Assembly (NCBI RefSeq): GCF_018343625.1
Contig: NZ_JAGYPG010000004.1
Location: 313,102 to 377,101 of the forward strand
Source of the DNA: Lederbergia citri
GTDB lineage: Bacteria; Bacillota; Bacilli; Bacillales; Bacillaceae_C
DNA length: 64,000 bases
Reading direction: 5' to 3'
Shown: positions 15,822-25,236 of the stretch, in pieces
Numbering within the stretch: position 1 is the first letter of the stretch
Layout of the letters: the number at the start of each line of letters is the position of its first letter
Notes under the pieces: generated by a model
Told to the model about the DNA's origin: nothing
Databases searched by the model: none
Seen by the model: only the letters and a program-made list of their open reading frames with translations
Program-made: the position numbers and the translations under genes

Positions 15822-17654
15822 ATGACTTATCGACAAAGACTATCTTTATTCATTATCGTTGATTCTTTTATTGTGTTGACGGCTATTTTTATCAGCCGTT
15901 TTTTAGTGAATGCAAGTCTTGATGTATTTCAGTTGCCAGTTATCTTTATCTGCTTATCTATTGTTTTTAGTCATCATATTTTTTCTTTTATTTTTAAGGT
16001 GTATAAAAAAGCTTGGGAATATGCGAGCATCGGGGAGTTAATCATTATTTTTAAAGTCGTTACGTTGACGATTTTCGTCGCTGCCATTGTACAAAAGGTG
16101 GTCATGAATGAAATTTATTTAAGATTATTAGTTGTTACTTGGCTTCTACATTTGCTTTTAATAGGTGGGTCTAGATTTTGTTGGAGAATGTATCGCGATC
16201 GTTATTTAAACAAGACAGATGATAGGAGTAGAACATTAATTATTGGAGCGGGCTCAGCTGGAACGATGGTAGCAAGACAATTACTAATAAGTAAGGATGC
16301 AGAACTATTGCCCGTTGCTTTTATTGATGATGACAATAAGAAGCATAAACTGGATATATTTGGTATTCCAGTATTCGGTGGGATCAATCAAATTGAAAAA
16401 GCGGTTAAAGATTTAAAGATAGATCTTATCATCATCTCCATACCATCTTTATCGAGGAAAAAATTAAACACCATTTTTTTGGAATGTGCTAAAACGAAGG
16501 CTAAAACTCAAATCCTTCCTCTCCTTGAAGATTTAATAACAGGAAAAGTAGCCGTAAACGAATTTCGTGATGTCCAAGTCGAGGATCTTTTAGGAAGGGA
16601 ACCAATAGAATTGGATATTGATAGTATTTCAGAATATATAACGAATAAGGTGGTGCTCGTTACAGGGGCTGGAGGATCGATAGGTTCAGAAATTTGCCGA
16701 CAAATTTCAAAGTTTAACCCACAAAAATTAGTGCTATTAGGGCATGGAGAAAATAGCATTTACTCAATTGAATTGGAGTTAAAGGATAAATTTGGCCATT
16801 TGCCTATTGAATTTTTAACTGAAATCGCTGATACACAAGATGCAAATAAAATGATGATCGTCATGAGTAAGTATAAGCCTGATGTTGTTTACCATGCTGC
16901 AGCACATAAACATGTTCCATTAATGGAACGCAACCCAGAGGAAGCAGTAAAAAATAATATTATTGGTACTAAAAATGTTGCAGAGGCTGCAAGTTGGCAT
17001 GGAGTAACGACATTTGTCATGATTTCCTCGGATAAAGCGGTAAATCCAACGAGCGTTATGGGAGCGACAAAACGATTGGCTGAGATGATTATTCAAAATA
17101 TGAATGGAAAGAGTAAAACGAAATTTGTAGCTGTAAGGTTTGGTAATGTGTTAGGAAGCCGAGGAAGTGTTATTCCTATTTTTAAAAAGCAAATTGAAAA
17201 AGGCGGTCCCGTTACGGTTACCCATAAAGAAATGGTTCGCTATTTTATGACCATTCCGGAAGCTTCAAGACTAGTTATACAGGCTGGGGCGCTTGCTAAA
17301 GGTGGAGAAATTTTTGTTTTAGATATGGGAGAGCCAGTAAAAATTATTGACTTAGCTACGAATTTAATAAAGCTATCAGGGCATTCTGTTGATGAAATTG
17401 GGATTGAATTCACAGGAATTAGACCTGGAGAAAAGCTTTATGAGGAATTATTAAAAGATGAAGAAATCATTGATAAGCAAGTACATCCAAATATTTATAT
17501 CGGAAAAGAAGCAAAGCTTTATTTGGAAGAAATTGAAGAAATAATAGAAACGTATACTGCAATGGAGAGCGACATGTTGAGAAAGACATTAATAGGCTTG
17601 GCAAATAGAAAAGTAAGATTGATACCACAGCCAATGATGCAAGTTTCAGGATAA
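15822..17654 (+). CDS. epsC: membrane UDP-sugar 4,6-dehydratase, EpsC homologue
   Basis: A 610-residue protein of the CapD/WbpM/PglF family. Four membrane helices occupy about residues 1-115. A first Rossmann-like domain has IIGAGSAGTMVARQL, and the catalytic SDR domain has VLVTGAGGSIGSEICRQ from about residue 280. The active site reads SSDKAVNPTSVMGATKR, where Met replaces the usual Tyr (SMK triad as in WbpM). It turns UDP-GlcNAc into the 4-keto-6-deoxy sugar, the first step toward UDP-diNAc-bacillosamine with EpsN and EpsM encoded downstream. AAAGGCGGG precedes the ATG. Confidence 0.92.
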   Translation: MTYRQRLSLFIIVDSFIVLTAIFISRFLVNASLDVFQLPVIFICLSIVFSHHIFSFIFKVYKKAWEYASIGELIIIFKVVTLTIFVAAIVQKVVMNEIYLRLLVVTWLLHLLLIGGSRFCWRMYRDRYLNKTDDRSRTLIIGAGSAGTMVARQLLISKDAELLPVAFIDDDNKKHKLDIFGIPVFGGINQIEKAVKDLKIDLIIISIPSLSRKKLNTIFLECAKTKAKTQILPLLEDLITGKVAVNEFRDVQVEDLLGREPIELDIDSISEYITNKVVLVTGAGGSIGSEICRQISKFNPQKLVLLGHGENSIYSIELELKDKFGHLPIEFLTEIADTQDANKMMIVMSKYKPDVVYHAAAHKHVPLMERNPEEAVKNNIIGTKNVAEAASWHGVTTFVMISSDKAVNPTSVMGATKRLAEMIIQNMNGKSKTKFVAVRFGNVLGSRGSVIPIFKKQIEKGGPVTVTHKEMVRYFMTIPEASRLVIQAGALAKGGEIFVLDMGEPVKIIDLATNLIKLSGHSVDEIGIEFTGIRPGEKLYEELLKDEEIIDKQVHPNIYIGKEAKLYLEEIEEIIETYTAMESDMLRKTLIGLANRKVRLIPQPMMQVSG

Positions 17655-17668
17655 GGAGTGAGACGTAT

Positions 17669-18547
17669 ATGAAAGTTAGAAAAGCAATCATCCCTGCAGC
17701 AGGGTTAGGAACAAGGTTTTTGCCTGCTACAAAGGCGATGCCGAAGGAAATGCTGCCAATTGTTGATAAACCAACGATTCAATATATTATTGAAGAAGCA
17801 ATCGAGTCAGGAATTGAGGATATTATCATAGTGACAGGTAAAGGGAAGCGGGCGATTGAAGATCATTTCGACCATTCCTTTGAACTGGAGCAAAATTTAT
17901 ACGAAAAAGGAAAATTCGATTTACTAAATGAGGTTCAAAAGTCTTCCCAATTGGTCGACATTCATTATATTCGTCAAAAGGAACCGAAAGGGTTAGGTCA
18001 TGCCATCTGGTGTGCCCGAAAATTTATTGGAAATGAACCGTTTGCTGTGTTGCTTGGAGATGATATTGTTCAAGCAGATAAGCCTTGTCTAAAGCAAATG
18101 ATTGAACAATATGAAAGATATAATGCCTCCATTTTAGGAGTTCAATCCGTTCCTGAAAACGAAGTGTCAAGATACGGCATCGTAGATGGAAATATGATTG
18201 GCGACCGTTTTTATAGTGTTAATAACTTAGTAGAAAAACCAATCGAAGAGGAAGCTCCTTCAAACTTAGCCATCATGGGGAGGTACATCCTGAATCCGAG
18301 AGTTTTTGAAATATTAGCCGATCAAAAACCTGGAGCAGGTGGAGAAATCCAGTTGACGGATGCCATTGCTGAGCTGAATCATTATGAAGCAGTCTTTGCC
18401 TATGATTTTGAAGGAACCAGATATGATGTTGGAGAAAAAATGGGCTTCATCCAAACAACCATTGAGTTTGCCTTACAAAGAGAGGATTTAAGAAAAGATC
18501 TTCTTGATTATTTAACTTCTGTACTCGATCGACAATTAATTGGGTGA
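17669..18547 (+). CDS. galU: UTP-glucose-1-phosphate uridylyltransferase
   Basis: A 292-residue GalU/GtaB protein. The N-terminal nucleotide-binding motif GLGTRFLPATKAMPKEMLP, the substrate segment EKPIEEEAPS and GAGGEIQLTDAI are all present. It makes UDP-glucose. With galE downstream this supplies UDP-Glc and UDP-Gal for the polymer. AAGGAGTGAG precedes the ATG. B. subtilis keeps gtaB outside the eps operon, so its inclusion here is a local difference. Confidence 0.95.
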   Translation: MKVRKAIIPAAGLGTRFLPATKAMPKEMLPIVDKPTIQYIIEEAIESGIEDIIIVTGKGKRAIEDHFDHSFELEQNLYEKGKFDLLNEVQKSSQLVDIHYIRQKEPKGLGHAIWCARKFIGNEPFAVLLGDDIVQADKPCLKQMIEQYERYNASILGVQSVPENEVSRYGIVDGNMIGDRFYSVNNLVEKPIEEEAPSNLAIMGRYILNPRVFEILADQKPGAGGEIQLTDAIAELNHYEAVFAYDFEGTRYDVGEKMGFIQTTIEFALQREDLRKDLLDYLTSVLDRQLIG

Positions 18548-18552
18548 TCGCT

Positions 18553-19698
18553 ATGAAAAAGGTTTTATTTTGTGCAACGATTGATGAGCATTTCACATCT
18601 TTTCATATTCCTTACTTAAAGTGGTTTAAGGAACAAGGTTGGGAAGTACATGTTGCAGCGTTGGGGACTTTAGAGATCCCTTATGTAGACAAGAAATATA
18701 ATATTGCTATTCAAAGATCACCTTTCAATATAAAAAACATTGAAGCATACAAGGATTTGAAAAAAATCATCAATCTAAACGAGTATAATATGATCCATTG
18801 CCATACACCGATGGGGGGAGTGTTAACGAGATTAGCTGCAATAAAAGCAAGAAAAAACGGAACAAAAGTCATCTATACGGCACATGGGTTTCATTTTTGC
18901 AAGGGAGCTCCGCTTATCAATTGGCTTGTCTATTATCCGATTGAAAAAACACTTGCGTATTTTACCGATTGTTTATTAACGATAAATGAAGAGGATTTTG
19001 CACTTGCGACGAAACATTTTAAAGCGAAGCGTATAGAACATATTCACGGAGTTGGTGTTGATACGGAGCGGTTTGCTCCCGTGATGGAATTCCATAAATT
19101 AGTTTTAAGAGCAAAGTATCATTATGAAAATGATGCTTTTTTATTGTTTTACGCGGCTGAATTTAATAAAAATAAGAACCAGCAACTTCTAATTGAAGCA
19201 ATACCACTTATAAAAAAACATCTTCCAAATATGAAATTCGTTTTTGCGGGAGATGGTCCCTTATTGGATAAATGTATACAGCTTTCTAAAAAATTGGATG
19301 TAGAACACTCAGTTGACTTTTTAGGACAACGAGAAGATATTGATTTGCTTATAAAAATGAGTGACACTGCAGTAGCTTCAAGTATGAGAGAAGGCCTACC
19401 CGTTAATGTTATGGAAGCAATGGCTTGCGGTTTGCCAATTATTGCGGTTGATAATCGAGGTCACAGAGAACTAATCTCCCATAATGCAAATGGGTGGATC
19501 GTTGAAAATGATAAAACAATAATTGCTAATAGGGTCATTCAACTAGCACAAAATAAAGCCCTTCGCATGTATTTCGGATCACAAAGTCGAAAAATCATAT
19601 TAGCAAAATATAGCTTAAACAAGGTGTTGGAAGAGAAAAAGATCATGTACAAAAAAGTGATGGATGAGATGGAGGAAGTTCAGTGGGCGGTCCATTAA
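18553..19698 (+). CDS. epsD: GT4 glycosyltransferase, EpsD homologue
   Basis: A 381-residue GT-B glycosyltransferase. The N-terminus KKVLFCATIDEHFTSFHIP matches the EpsD family (B. subtilis EpsD transfers GlcNAc onto the bacillosamine-diphospho lipid). The donor site has FYAAEFNKNKNQ and the E-x7-E motif in EGLPVNVMEAMACGLP. I choose ATG 18553, with GGGTGA 5 bp upstream formed by the galU stop region; a GTG at 18544 is less likely. The gene overlaps the next by 16 bp. Cytosolic face of the membrane. Confidence 0.88.
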   Translation: MKKVLFCATIDEHFTSFHIPYLKWFKEQGWEVHVAALGTLEIPYVDKKYNIAIQRSPFNIKNIEAYKDLKKIINLNEYNMIHCHTPMGGVLTRLAAIKARKNGTKVIYTAHGFHFCKGAPLINWLVYYPIEKTLAYFTDCLLTINEEDFALATKHFKAKRIEHIHGVGVDTERFAPVMEFHKLVLRAKYHYENDAFLLFYAAEFNKNKNQQLLIEAIPLIKKHLPNMKFVFAGDGPLLDKCIQLSKKLDVEHSVDFLGQREDIDLLIKMSDTAVASSMREGLPVNVMEAMACGLPIIAVDNRGHRELISHNANGWIVENDKTIIANRVIQLAQNKALRMYFGSQSRKIILAKYSLNKVLEEKKIMYKKVMDEMEEVQWAVH

Positions 19699-20834
19699 GA
19701 GTGTTGCATGTTGCAGTCAATATGAATCGAGGTGGAGCCGAAACACTCATTATGAATTTATATCGGAATATGAATCGGGCAAACGTTCAGTTTGACTTTT
19801 TAACGTGTAAGCCTGGTGATTTTGATAATGAAATTATGAAAATGGGTGGGAAAATCCATAGAATTCCGTATATTTCGGATGTAGGACATTTTAATTATAT
19901 ACACGGTTTAAGGCAGTTTTTTTCTACCAACTCTCGTTACAAGATTATTCATTCTCATCTAGATAAGATGAGTGGAATTGTCCTGCGTGAAGCGAAAAAA
20001 GCAGGGATTCCAGTCAGAATCTCGCATAGTCATAATACGAAAAGTGAAGGCGGCGTCGCTGCAAGAACGTATAAGTGGTTAGTCGGAAATTATATTATTC
20101 CAAGTAGTACCACTTTTTTTGCTTGTTCCCGTGATGCGGCCAAATGGTTATTTAATAAAAAATCAAGCAGCTCTATAATTTTAAAAAATGGAATTGAGTA
20201 CGATAGGTTTAGATTTTCAAAGGATACTAGACAACAAGTAAGAGAAGAATTAAATATTAAAGAAAACACTCTCGTACTTGGCCATGTAGGAAGGTTTAAC
20301 CATCAAAAAAATCATTCGTTCTTAATTGATTTATTTACAGAATTTCATAAAGTACATGAAAATGCCACATTATTTCTTATTGGTAATGGAGAATTACGAA
20401 GTGTGATTGAAAAAAAGGTACGTGATTTACAATTAGTAGAAAAAGTGAAATTTTTAGGAGTCCGCCATGATATTGAACGTATTCTTCAAGGCATTGACTT
20501 ATTTGTCTTTCCTTCCATACATGAGGGGTTGCCCGTTTCATTGATTGAAGCTCAAGGTTCTGGATTACCTTGTATAATCTCAGATCGGATTTCTAAAGAG
20601 GTCGATATTGGATTGAACCTGATCGAATATGCTCCTCTGGAGAATATTGAATCGTGGATTGAGAAAATAAATAATGCATTATCTAAAAAAATGCTAAGAA
20701 TTCAAAACTCTGATTTCTTTACAGAAAAGGGTTTTGATATTCGGACTACTGCAAAAAAGATAGAGAATTTTTACTTAAGTGTCGAGGATGAATTAAATGA
20801 AGAAATTACTAACGATTTTTACTCCAACGTATAA
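19683..20834 (+). CDS. epsF: GT4 glycosyltransferase, EpsF homologue
   Basis: A 383-residue GT-B protein of the EpsF branch: VLHVAVNMNRGGAETLIMNL at the N-terminus, ISHSHNTKSEGG in the acceptor domain, VGRFNHQKNH and the EGLPVSLIEAQ donor motif. The GTG start at 19683 has GGAGG 7 bp upstream. It extends the lipid-linked repeat unit. A second EpsF-type gene at 22884 is clearly a paralogue, so two different linkages may be made. Confidence 0.88.
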   Translation: MGGPLRVLHVAVNMNRGGAETLIMNLYRNMNRANVQFDFLTCKPGDFDNEIMKMGGKIHRIPYISDVGHFNYIHGLRQFFSTNSRYKIIHSHLDKMSGIVLREAKKAGIPVRISHSHNTKSEGGVAARTYKWLVGNYIIPSSTTFFACSRDAAKWLFNKKSSSSIILKNGIEYDRFRFSKDTRQQVREELNIKENTLVLGHVGRFNHQKNHSFLIDLFTEFHKVHENATLFLIGNGELRSVIEKKVRDLQLVEKVKFLGVRHDIERILQGIDLFVFPSIHEGLPVSLIEAQGSGLPCIISDRISKEVDIGLNLIEYAPLENIESWIEKINNALSKKMLRIQNSDFFTEKGFDIRTTAKKIENFYLSVEDELNEEITNDFYSNV

Positions 20835-21690
20835 TCGTTCATATTGTTTAGTGAACTGTTATGTAAGTTTATTGCGGCAAACTAGCAATGACTTTTGTTG
20901 GCTTATTATTGATGATGGTTCTACGGACAACACGAAGGAATTAGTTGAAGGCTGGATGAAAGAAAATAAAATCGATATCCGCTATGTTTCGCAAGAAAAT
21001 AAAGGAATGCATGGAGCGCATAATACCGCATACGAAGTTATCGATACAGAACTAAATGTATGCATTGATTCTGATGATTATATGCCTGATGATGCTGTTG
21101 AAAAAATTAAAGACTTTTGGGAGAAATACGGCAATGAGAAAGTAAGTGGAATTATCGGACTGGACGCAAATCTAGATAATGAAATAATCGGAACCAAATT
21201 ACCTAATAATGTTAAAAGTTCAACATTGTTTGATCTCTACAATCTTCATGGGGTAACGGGTGATAAAAAACTAGTTTACAGAACAGAATTAACGAAAAAA
21301 TATCCGTATCCTCTTTTTGAAAACGAGAAATATGTAGGCTTGGCGTATAAATATTTCATGTTGGATCAAGAGTATGAAATGCTGCTAATGAATGAGGTAC
21401 TATGCAATGTTGAGTATTTGCAAGATGGTTCATCCTTAAATATGTTTCATCAATATCGAAAAAATCCAAGAGGCTTTGCTTTTTATCGAAAAGAATTAAT
21501 GAAGCTTCCTTTTGCCAGTCTGTCTTTTAAATTTAGGCAGGCAATTCATTATGTTTCCAGTAGTTTTTTCATGAAGAATAAACGATTTATTAGTGAGACA
21601 CCATGCAAAGGCTTAACGATAACCGCTATTCCCTTTGGTGCCCTGTTATATCTTTATATAGTGTCTAAGACTAAAACGGCAGTGACATAG
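20797..21690 (+). CDS. GT2 glycosyltransferase
   Basis: A 297-residue GT-A family 2 enzyme. It has TIFTPTYNRSYCL, the nucleotide-binding IIDDGSTDNT and a metal-binding CIDSDDYMPDDAV. GMHGAHNTAY is the acceptor-side motif common in capsular GT2 enzymes. It overlaps epsF by 38 bp and sits in the position of epsE, but the sequence is not EpsE-like and I see no reason to call it a flagellar clutch. GAGGATG lies before the ATG. Confidence 0.88.
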   Translation: MKKLLTIFTPTYNRSYCLVNCYVSLLRQTSNDFCWLIIDDGSTDNTKELVEGWMKENKIDIRYVSQENKGMHGAHNTAYEVIDTELNVCIDSDDYMPDDAVEKIKDFWEKYGNEKVSGIIGLDANLDNEIIGTKLPNNVKSSTLFDLYNLHGVTGDKKLVYRTELTKKYPYPLFENEKYVGLAYKYFMLDQEYEMLLMNEVLCNVEYLQDGSSLNMFHQYRKNPRGFAFYRKELMKLPFASLSFKFRQAIHYVSSSFFMKNKRFISETPCKGLTITAIPFGALLYLYIVSKTKTAVT

Positions 21691-21698
21691 TCGAAATT

Positions 21699-21793
21699 CT
21701 GTGAAGGGAATGTTCAAAAAGGCCGGTAAAAACGACACTTCGAATTTTTGCGTTCTGGCTAGTTTGATTTTTGAACACTCACTGTGAAGGGAA
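21699..21793. repeat. direct and inverted repeats in the GT2-epsG gap
   Basis: CTGTGAAGGGAA occurs at 21699-21710 and again at 21782-21793. Just inside, TGTTCAAAAA at 21711-21720 is an inverted copy of TTTTTGAACA at 21768-21777, so the whole 67-nt interior can fold into a stem-loop framed by the direct repeat. The right direct repeat also supplies the ribosome binding site of epsG. It resembles a small inserted element or a processing hairpin. Confidence 0.5.
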
Positions 21794-21800
21794 CGGAATA

Positions 21801-22871
21801 ATGACATTTCTATGGCTGAACCTTGCAATCGTATTTATTTTATCCTTCTTTGCAAGGTATTTTGGAGAACCTGTTCTAGTAGGAGAAACAACAGTCCCCA
21901 TTAAACCAAACAAAATATTGATGACAGGCGTCCTTGCGTCCCTCATTATCATCTCTGGATTGAGATCAAATATTGGAGATACATTCTTTTACAAACACAT
22001 ATATGAAATCAATGATTTTTCTTGGGAATATATCATTTCACAAAAAGATATCGGATTTGGAATTCTTCAAAAGTTACTAAAAATGATTTCCAATGACCCG
22101 CAAATCATGATTTTTACAACAGCTACTATCACAAATATATTAATTATTGCTGTCTTTTTTAAATATTCACGAATGATCGAACTAAGCGTGTATGTGTATA
22201 TTACGGGTGGTTTATTTTTAGTTTCCATGAATGGAATCAGGCAAGTACTTGCGGCTGCCATTATTTTTACTGCGACAAAATATTTAGTCAATGGAAATTG
22301 GATTAAATATTTTTTTATTATTCTTTTTGCCTCATCTTTTCATCAAAGTGCGTTAATCTTAATTCCGATTTATTTTTTCGTAAGATATAAGGCATGGTCA
22401 AAAGCAACGGTCGTTTTGTTGGCATTTTCCTTATTGATTGTAGTTGGATACCATCAGTTTTCATCTCTATTATTCGCTGCTATAGAGGATAGCCAGTATG
22501 GGCATTATTCTAATTTTAATGAAGGTGGAGCGAATATTTTGAGGGTTGTCGTGGAAGCGGTTCCCTTAATAATTGCTTATCTTGGCAGGGAAAAACTTAG
22601 AACCATATTTCCAAGCAGTGATTATATCGTCAATATGTCGCTCGTTGGTTTCATGTTTATGATTATCTCCACGCAAAATTGGATTTTCGCCAGATTTGGA
22701 ATTTACTTTAGTTTATACCAGTTAATTCTAATCTCCTGGATCGTAAAGCTATTTAGACAAAAAGACCAAAGACTAATCTATTATGCATTACTAATCTGTT
22801 ATTTAATATATTACTTTATTGAAAGTGTCATTAGTTTAAATATTATATATAGAAGCAATTATTTTGGTTAG
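21801..22871 (+). CDS. epsG: EpsG family polysaccharide polymerase (membrane)
   Basis: A 356-residue protein with about ten hydrophobic segments. The pattern LRSNIGDTFFYKHIYE near residue 55 and the hydrophobic NGIRQVLAAAIIFTATKYL block are the EpsG/Wzy-type signature. It is expected to polymerise repeat units outside the membrane. I place the start at ATG 21801 after GAAGGGAAC; an in-frame TTG at 21771 would add ten polar residues without a site. Confidence 0.85.
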   Translation: MTFLWLNLAIVFILSFFARYFGEPVLVGETTVPIKPNKILMTGVLASLIIISGLRSNIGDTFFYKHIYEINDFSWEYIISQKDIGFGILQKLLKMISNDPQIMIFTTATITNILIIAVFFKYSRMIELSVYVYITGGLFLVSMNGIRQVLAAAIIFTATKYLVNGNWIKYFFIILFASSFHQSALILIPIYFFVRYKAWSKATVVLLAFSLLIVVGYHQFSSLLFAAIEDSQYGHYSNFNEGGANILRVVVEAVPLIIAYLGREKLRTIFPSSDYIVNMSLVGFMFMIISTQNWIFARFGIYFSLYQLILISWIVKLFRQKDQRLIYYALLICYLIYYFIESVISLNIIYRSNYFG

Positions 22872-22883
22872 GAGAAGGAACAA

Positions 22884-24008
22884 ATGACTGAACCAAAGAG
22901 AGTGCTGCATATTGTAAGTGCCATGGAAAGAGGTGGTGCGGAAACGCTGATTATGAATATTTATAGACATATTGATCGCAAAAAAGTTCAGTTTGATTTT
23001 ATTACACACAGTGATAAACCAGGTGATTTTGATCAAGAAATTAAAGAGATGGGTGGGAATATTTATCATATTCCTAGTCTTGGTTCTTCTGGTCCCATTC
23101 GCTATTTGAAGGCATTGATCAATATTATATCTGCAAATAAGTATACGGCTATTCATGCACATACCGACTTCCAAAGTGGGTTCCCTGCATTGGCAGCAAA
23201 AATATGCAAAATTAAGCATAGAATCTGTCATTCACATAGCAATAACTGGTTGCAGAATGGATGGAAAGGGTTGCTAATGTTAAAGGGATTGCAATTTTTA
23301 ATAAAAATATCTGCAACAAAATTGTGCAGTTGCAGTGAAGAGGCGGCTAGATTTTTATTTGGCAGTTCAAGCAAAGTGCACATTCTTAAAAATGGAATTA
23401 ATATTAATGAATTTTTAACTGCTGGTGAAGGGTGCAAAGAGCAAATTCTCAATGAATTGTGTATACCATCCGATTCCAAAATCATCGGACATATCGGACG
23501 CTTTTCCGAATCGAAAAATCATCAATTCCTATTAGAAGTATTAAAAAAAATGGTTGAAAAAGATTCTAGTTATATCGCCCTTTTAGTTGGTGATGGACCT
23601 CTAAGAAAAACAATTGAATTAGAAGCAGTAAGATTAAGATTACAAAATCACGTTCGATTTTTAGGCGTTAGATCTGATATTCCAAATTTGATGAAAGCTT
23701 TTGATCTATTTCTTTTTCCGTCTAAATTTGAAGGTTTTGGAATTGTTCTTCTTGAAGCGCAATGCTCCGGAATCCCTTGTGTGGTTGCGGATACGGTTCC
23801 TAAAAGTACAGATATGGATTTGGGGCTCGTCACCTTTTTACCACTAGTAGAGAATGTATCTAGATGGTGTAATTGCATTGAGCATTCTTTAAAAATAGAA
23901 AAACCAAATGAAAGTTTAATTTCAAATAATATCTCAAAATACGGATTCAATATTCGTGATACTGTACACGATTGGATAAATTTGTATGGGTTAAGAAGTG
24001 TGGGATGA
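22884..24008 (+). CDS. GT4 glycosyltransferase, second EpsF-type enzyme
   Basis: A 374-residue GT-B protein closely related in layout to the EpsF homologue at 19683: VLHIVSAMERGGAETLIMN, RICHSHSNNW, IGHIGRFSESKNHQFL and EGFGIVLLEAQCSGIP. TAGGAGAAGG lies before the ATG. Placement just after the polymerase gene suggests it adds a sugar to the same repeat unit. Overlaps the next frame slightly at its 3' end. Confidence 0.88.
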   Translation: MTEPKRVLHIVSAMERGGAETLIMNIYRHIDRKKVQFDFITHSDKPGDFDQEIKEMGGNIYHIPSLGSSGPIRYLKALINIISANKYTAIHAHTDFQSGFPALAAKICKIKHRICHSHSNNWLQNGWKGLLMLKGLQFLIKISATKLCSCSEEAARFLFGSSSKVHILKNGININEFLTAGEGCKEQILNELCIPSDSKIIGHIGRFSESKNHQFLLEVLKKMVEKDSSYIALLVGDGPLRKTIELEAVRLRLQNHVRFLGVRSDIPNLMKAFDLFLFPSKFEGFGIVLLEAQCSGIPCVVADTVPKSTDMDLGLVTFLPLVENVSRWCNCIEHSLKIEKPNESLISNNISKYGFNIRDTVHDWINLYGLRSVG

Positions 24009-24015
24009 GAAGATT

Positions 24016-25218
24016 ATGATGAAGAAAAAAATACTTATATCTTCTTTTGACTTAGCAGTAGGTGGTGTCGAAAGAAGTTTAATCGGCTTATTGCAAACGA
24101 TCGATTACAGTAAATATGATGTGGACTTAATGCTTTATAAGCACGAAGGCGAATTTCTCTCATTCTTACCTGCTGGACCGAAATTATTAGCTGAGGTTCC
24201 ACAATATAGTACATTCAGAAAATCAATCAAACAAACGATTGAAGAAGGTCATTACAAAATAGGAATATCAAGATTACTTGCAAGAACTCTAAGCTCTCTG
24301 CAAGGAAAAATACAAAAGATCGATGAACCCGGATATTTGAATATCCAATACGGTTGGGAAATATCTCATGCATTTCTTCCAAAATTAAATAAAGAATACG
24401 ATGCGGCCATAAGTTTCCTATGGCCGCATCATTTTATAGGAAAAAATGTAAATGCGAAGAAAAGAATTGGTTGGATTCATACCGATTATTCCAATATTTA
24501 TATCAACAAAAAGCTGGAAAATCAAATGTGGAATAAGGTTGATCAGATTGTGGCAGTATCCGAGGACTGCTCGAAAACGTTCTTAAAGTTTTTTCCGAAA
24601 TATAAAGAAAAAACTTCAGTCATTGAAAATATTCTTTCTCCGGAGCTCATCCACGAACAGGCTATGGATGAAGAACCAGTAGAAATAAAGAGAATCGAAG
24701 GAAAAACAATATTAGTGACGGTGGGGAGACTTTCACACGCAAAAGGGATTGACCAGGCGATAAAAGCTTGTAAGGAATTGATAGAGAAGGGGTATGACAT
24801 AGAATGGTACGTCGTTGGATATGGGTCGCTTGAAAATGATCTCCAAACATTAATAAATAAACTTGGATTGAACGAGCGATTTTTTTTATTGGGCAAAAAG
24901 GTTAACCCATATCCATATATTAAAGCATGTGATATTTATGTGCAGCCGTCGAGATATGAAGGTAAGGCAGTGACTGTCCGCGAAGCGCAAATTTTAAAAA
25001 AACCTGTTGTGATCACGAATTTTCCTACTGCACGAAGTCAAGCACAAGATGAATATGATGCTTTAATCACATCCGCGAATGTGGAGGGAATTGTAAAAGG
25101 GGTTCAAAGATTAATAGATGATGACACGTTAAGGGAGCAATTAATTTCAAATGTAAGTAAAAATAATTACGGAAATGAAAAGGAAGTAGAAAAATTGTAT
25201 CGATTAATCGGGGACTAA
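24016..25218 (+). CDS. GT4 glycosyltransferase
   Basis: A 400-residue GT-B protein with ISSFDLAVGGVERSLIGLLQ at the N-terminus, IGWIHTDYSN in the middle and VGRLSHAKGIDQ with EGKAVTVREAQILKKP in the donor domain. The EGKAVTVREA form belongs to a branch repeated at 35401, 36620 and 44379. Two adjacent ATGs at 24016 and 24019 are possible starts; the ribosome binding site is weak (GGATGAG). Donor and acceptor unknown. Confidence 0.85.
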   Translation: MMKKKILISSFDLAVGGVERSLIGLLQTIDYSKYDVDLMLYKHEGEFLSFLPAGPKLLAEVPQYSTFRKSIKQTIEEGHYKIGISRLLARTLSSLQGKIQKIDEPGYLNIQYGWEISHAFLPKLNKEYDAAISFLWPHHFIGKNVNAKKRIGWIHTDYSNIYINKKLENQMWNKVDQIVAVSEDCSKTFLKFFPKYKEKTSVIENILSPELIHEQAMDEEPVEIKRIEGKTILVTVGRLSHAKGIDQAIKACKELIEKGYDIEWYVVGYGSLENDLQTLINKLGLNERFFLLGKKVNPYPYIKACDIYVQPSRYEGKAVTVREAQILKKPVVITNFPTARSQAQDEYDALITSANVEGIVKGVQRLIDDDTLREQLISNVSKNNYGNEKEVEKLYRLIGD

Positions 25219-25236
25219 TGTAAAGGGGGGATTCAT

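Noticed and set aside
20797..21690. GT2 enzyme as EpsE, the flagellar clutch
   Set aside because: The position is similar but the sequence after the DDGSTD motif does not resemble B. subtilis EpsE, so the bifunctional role cannot be claimed.
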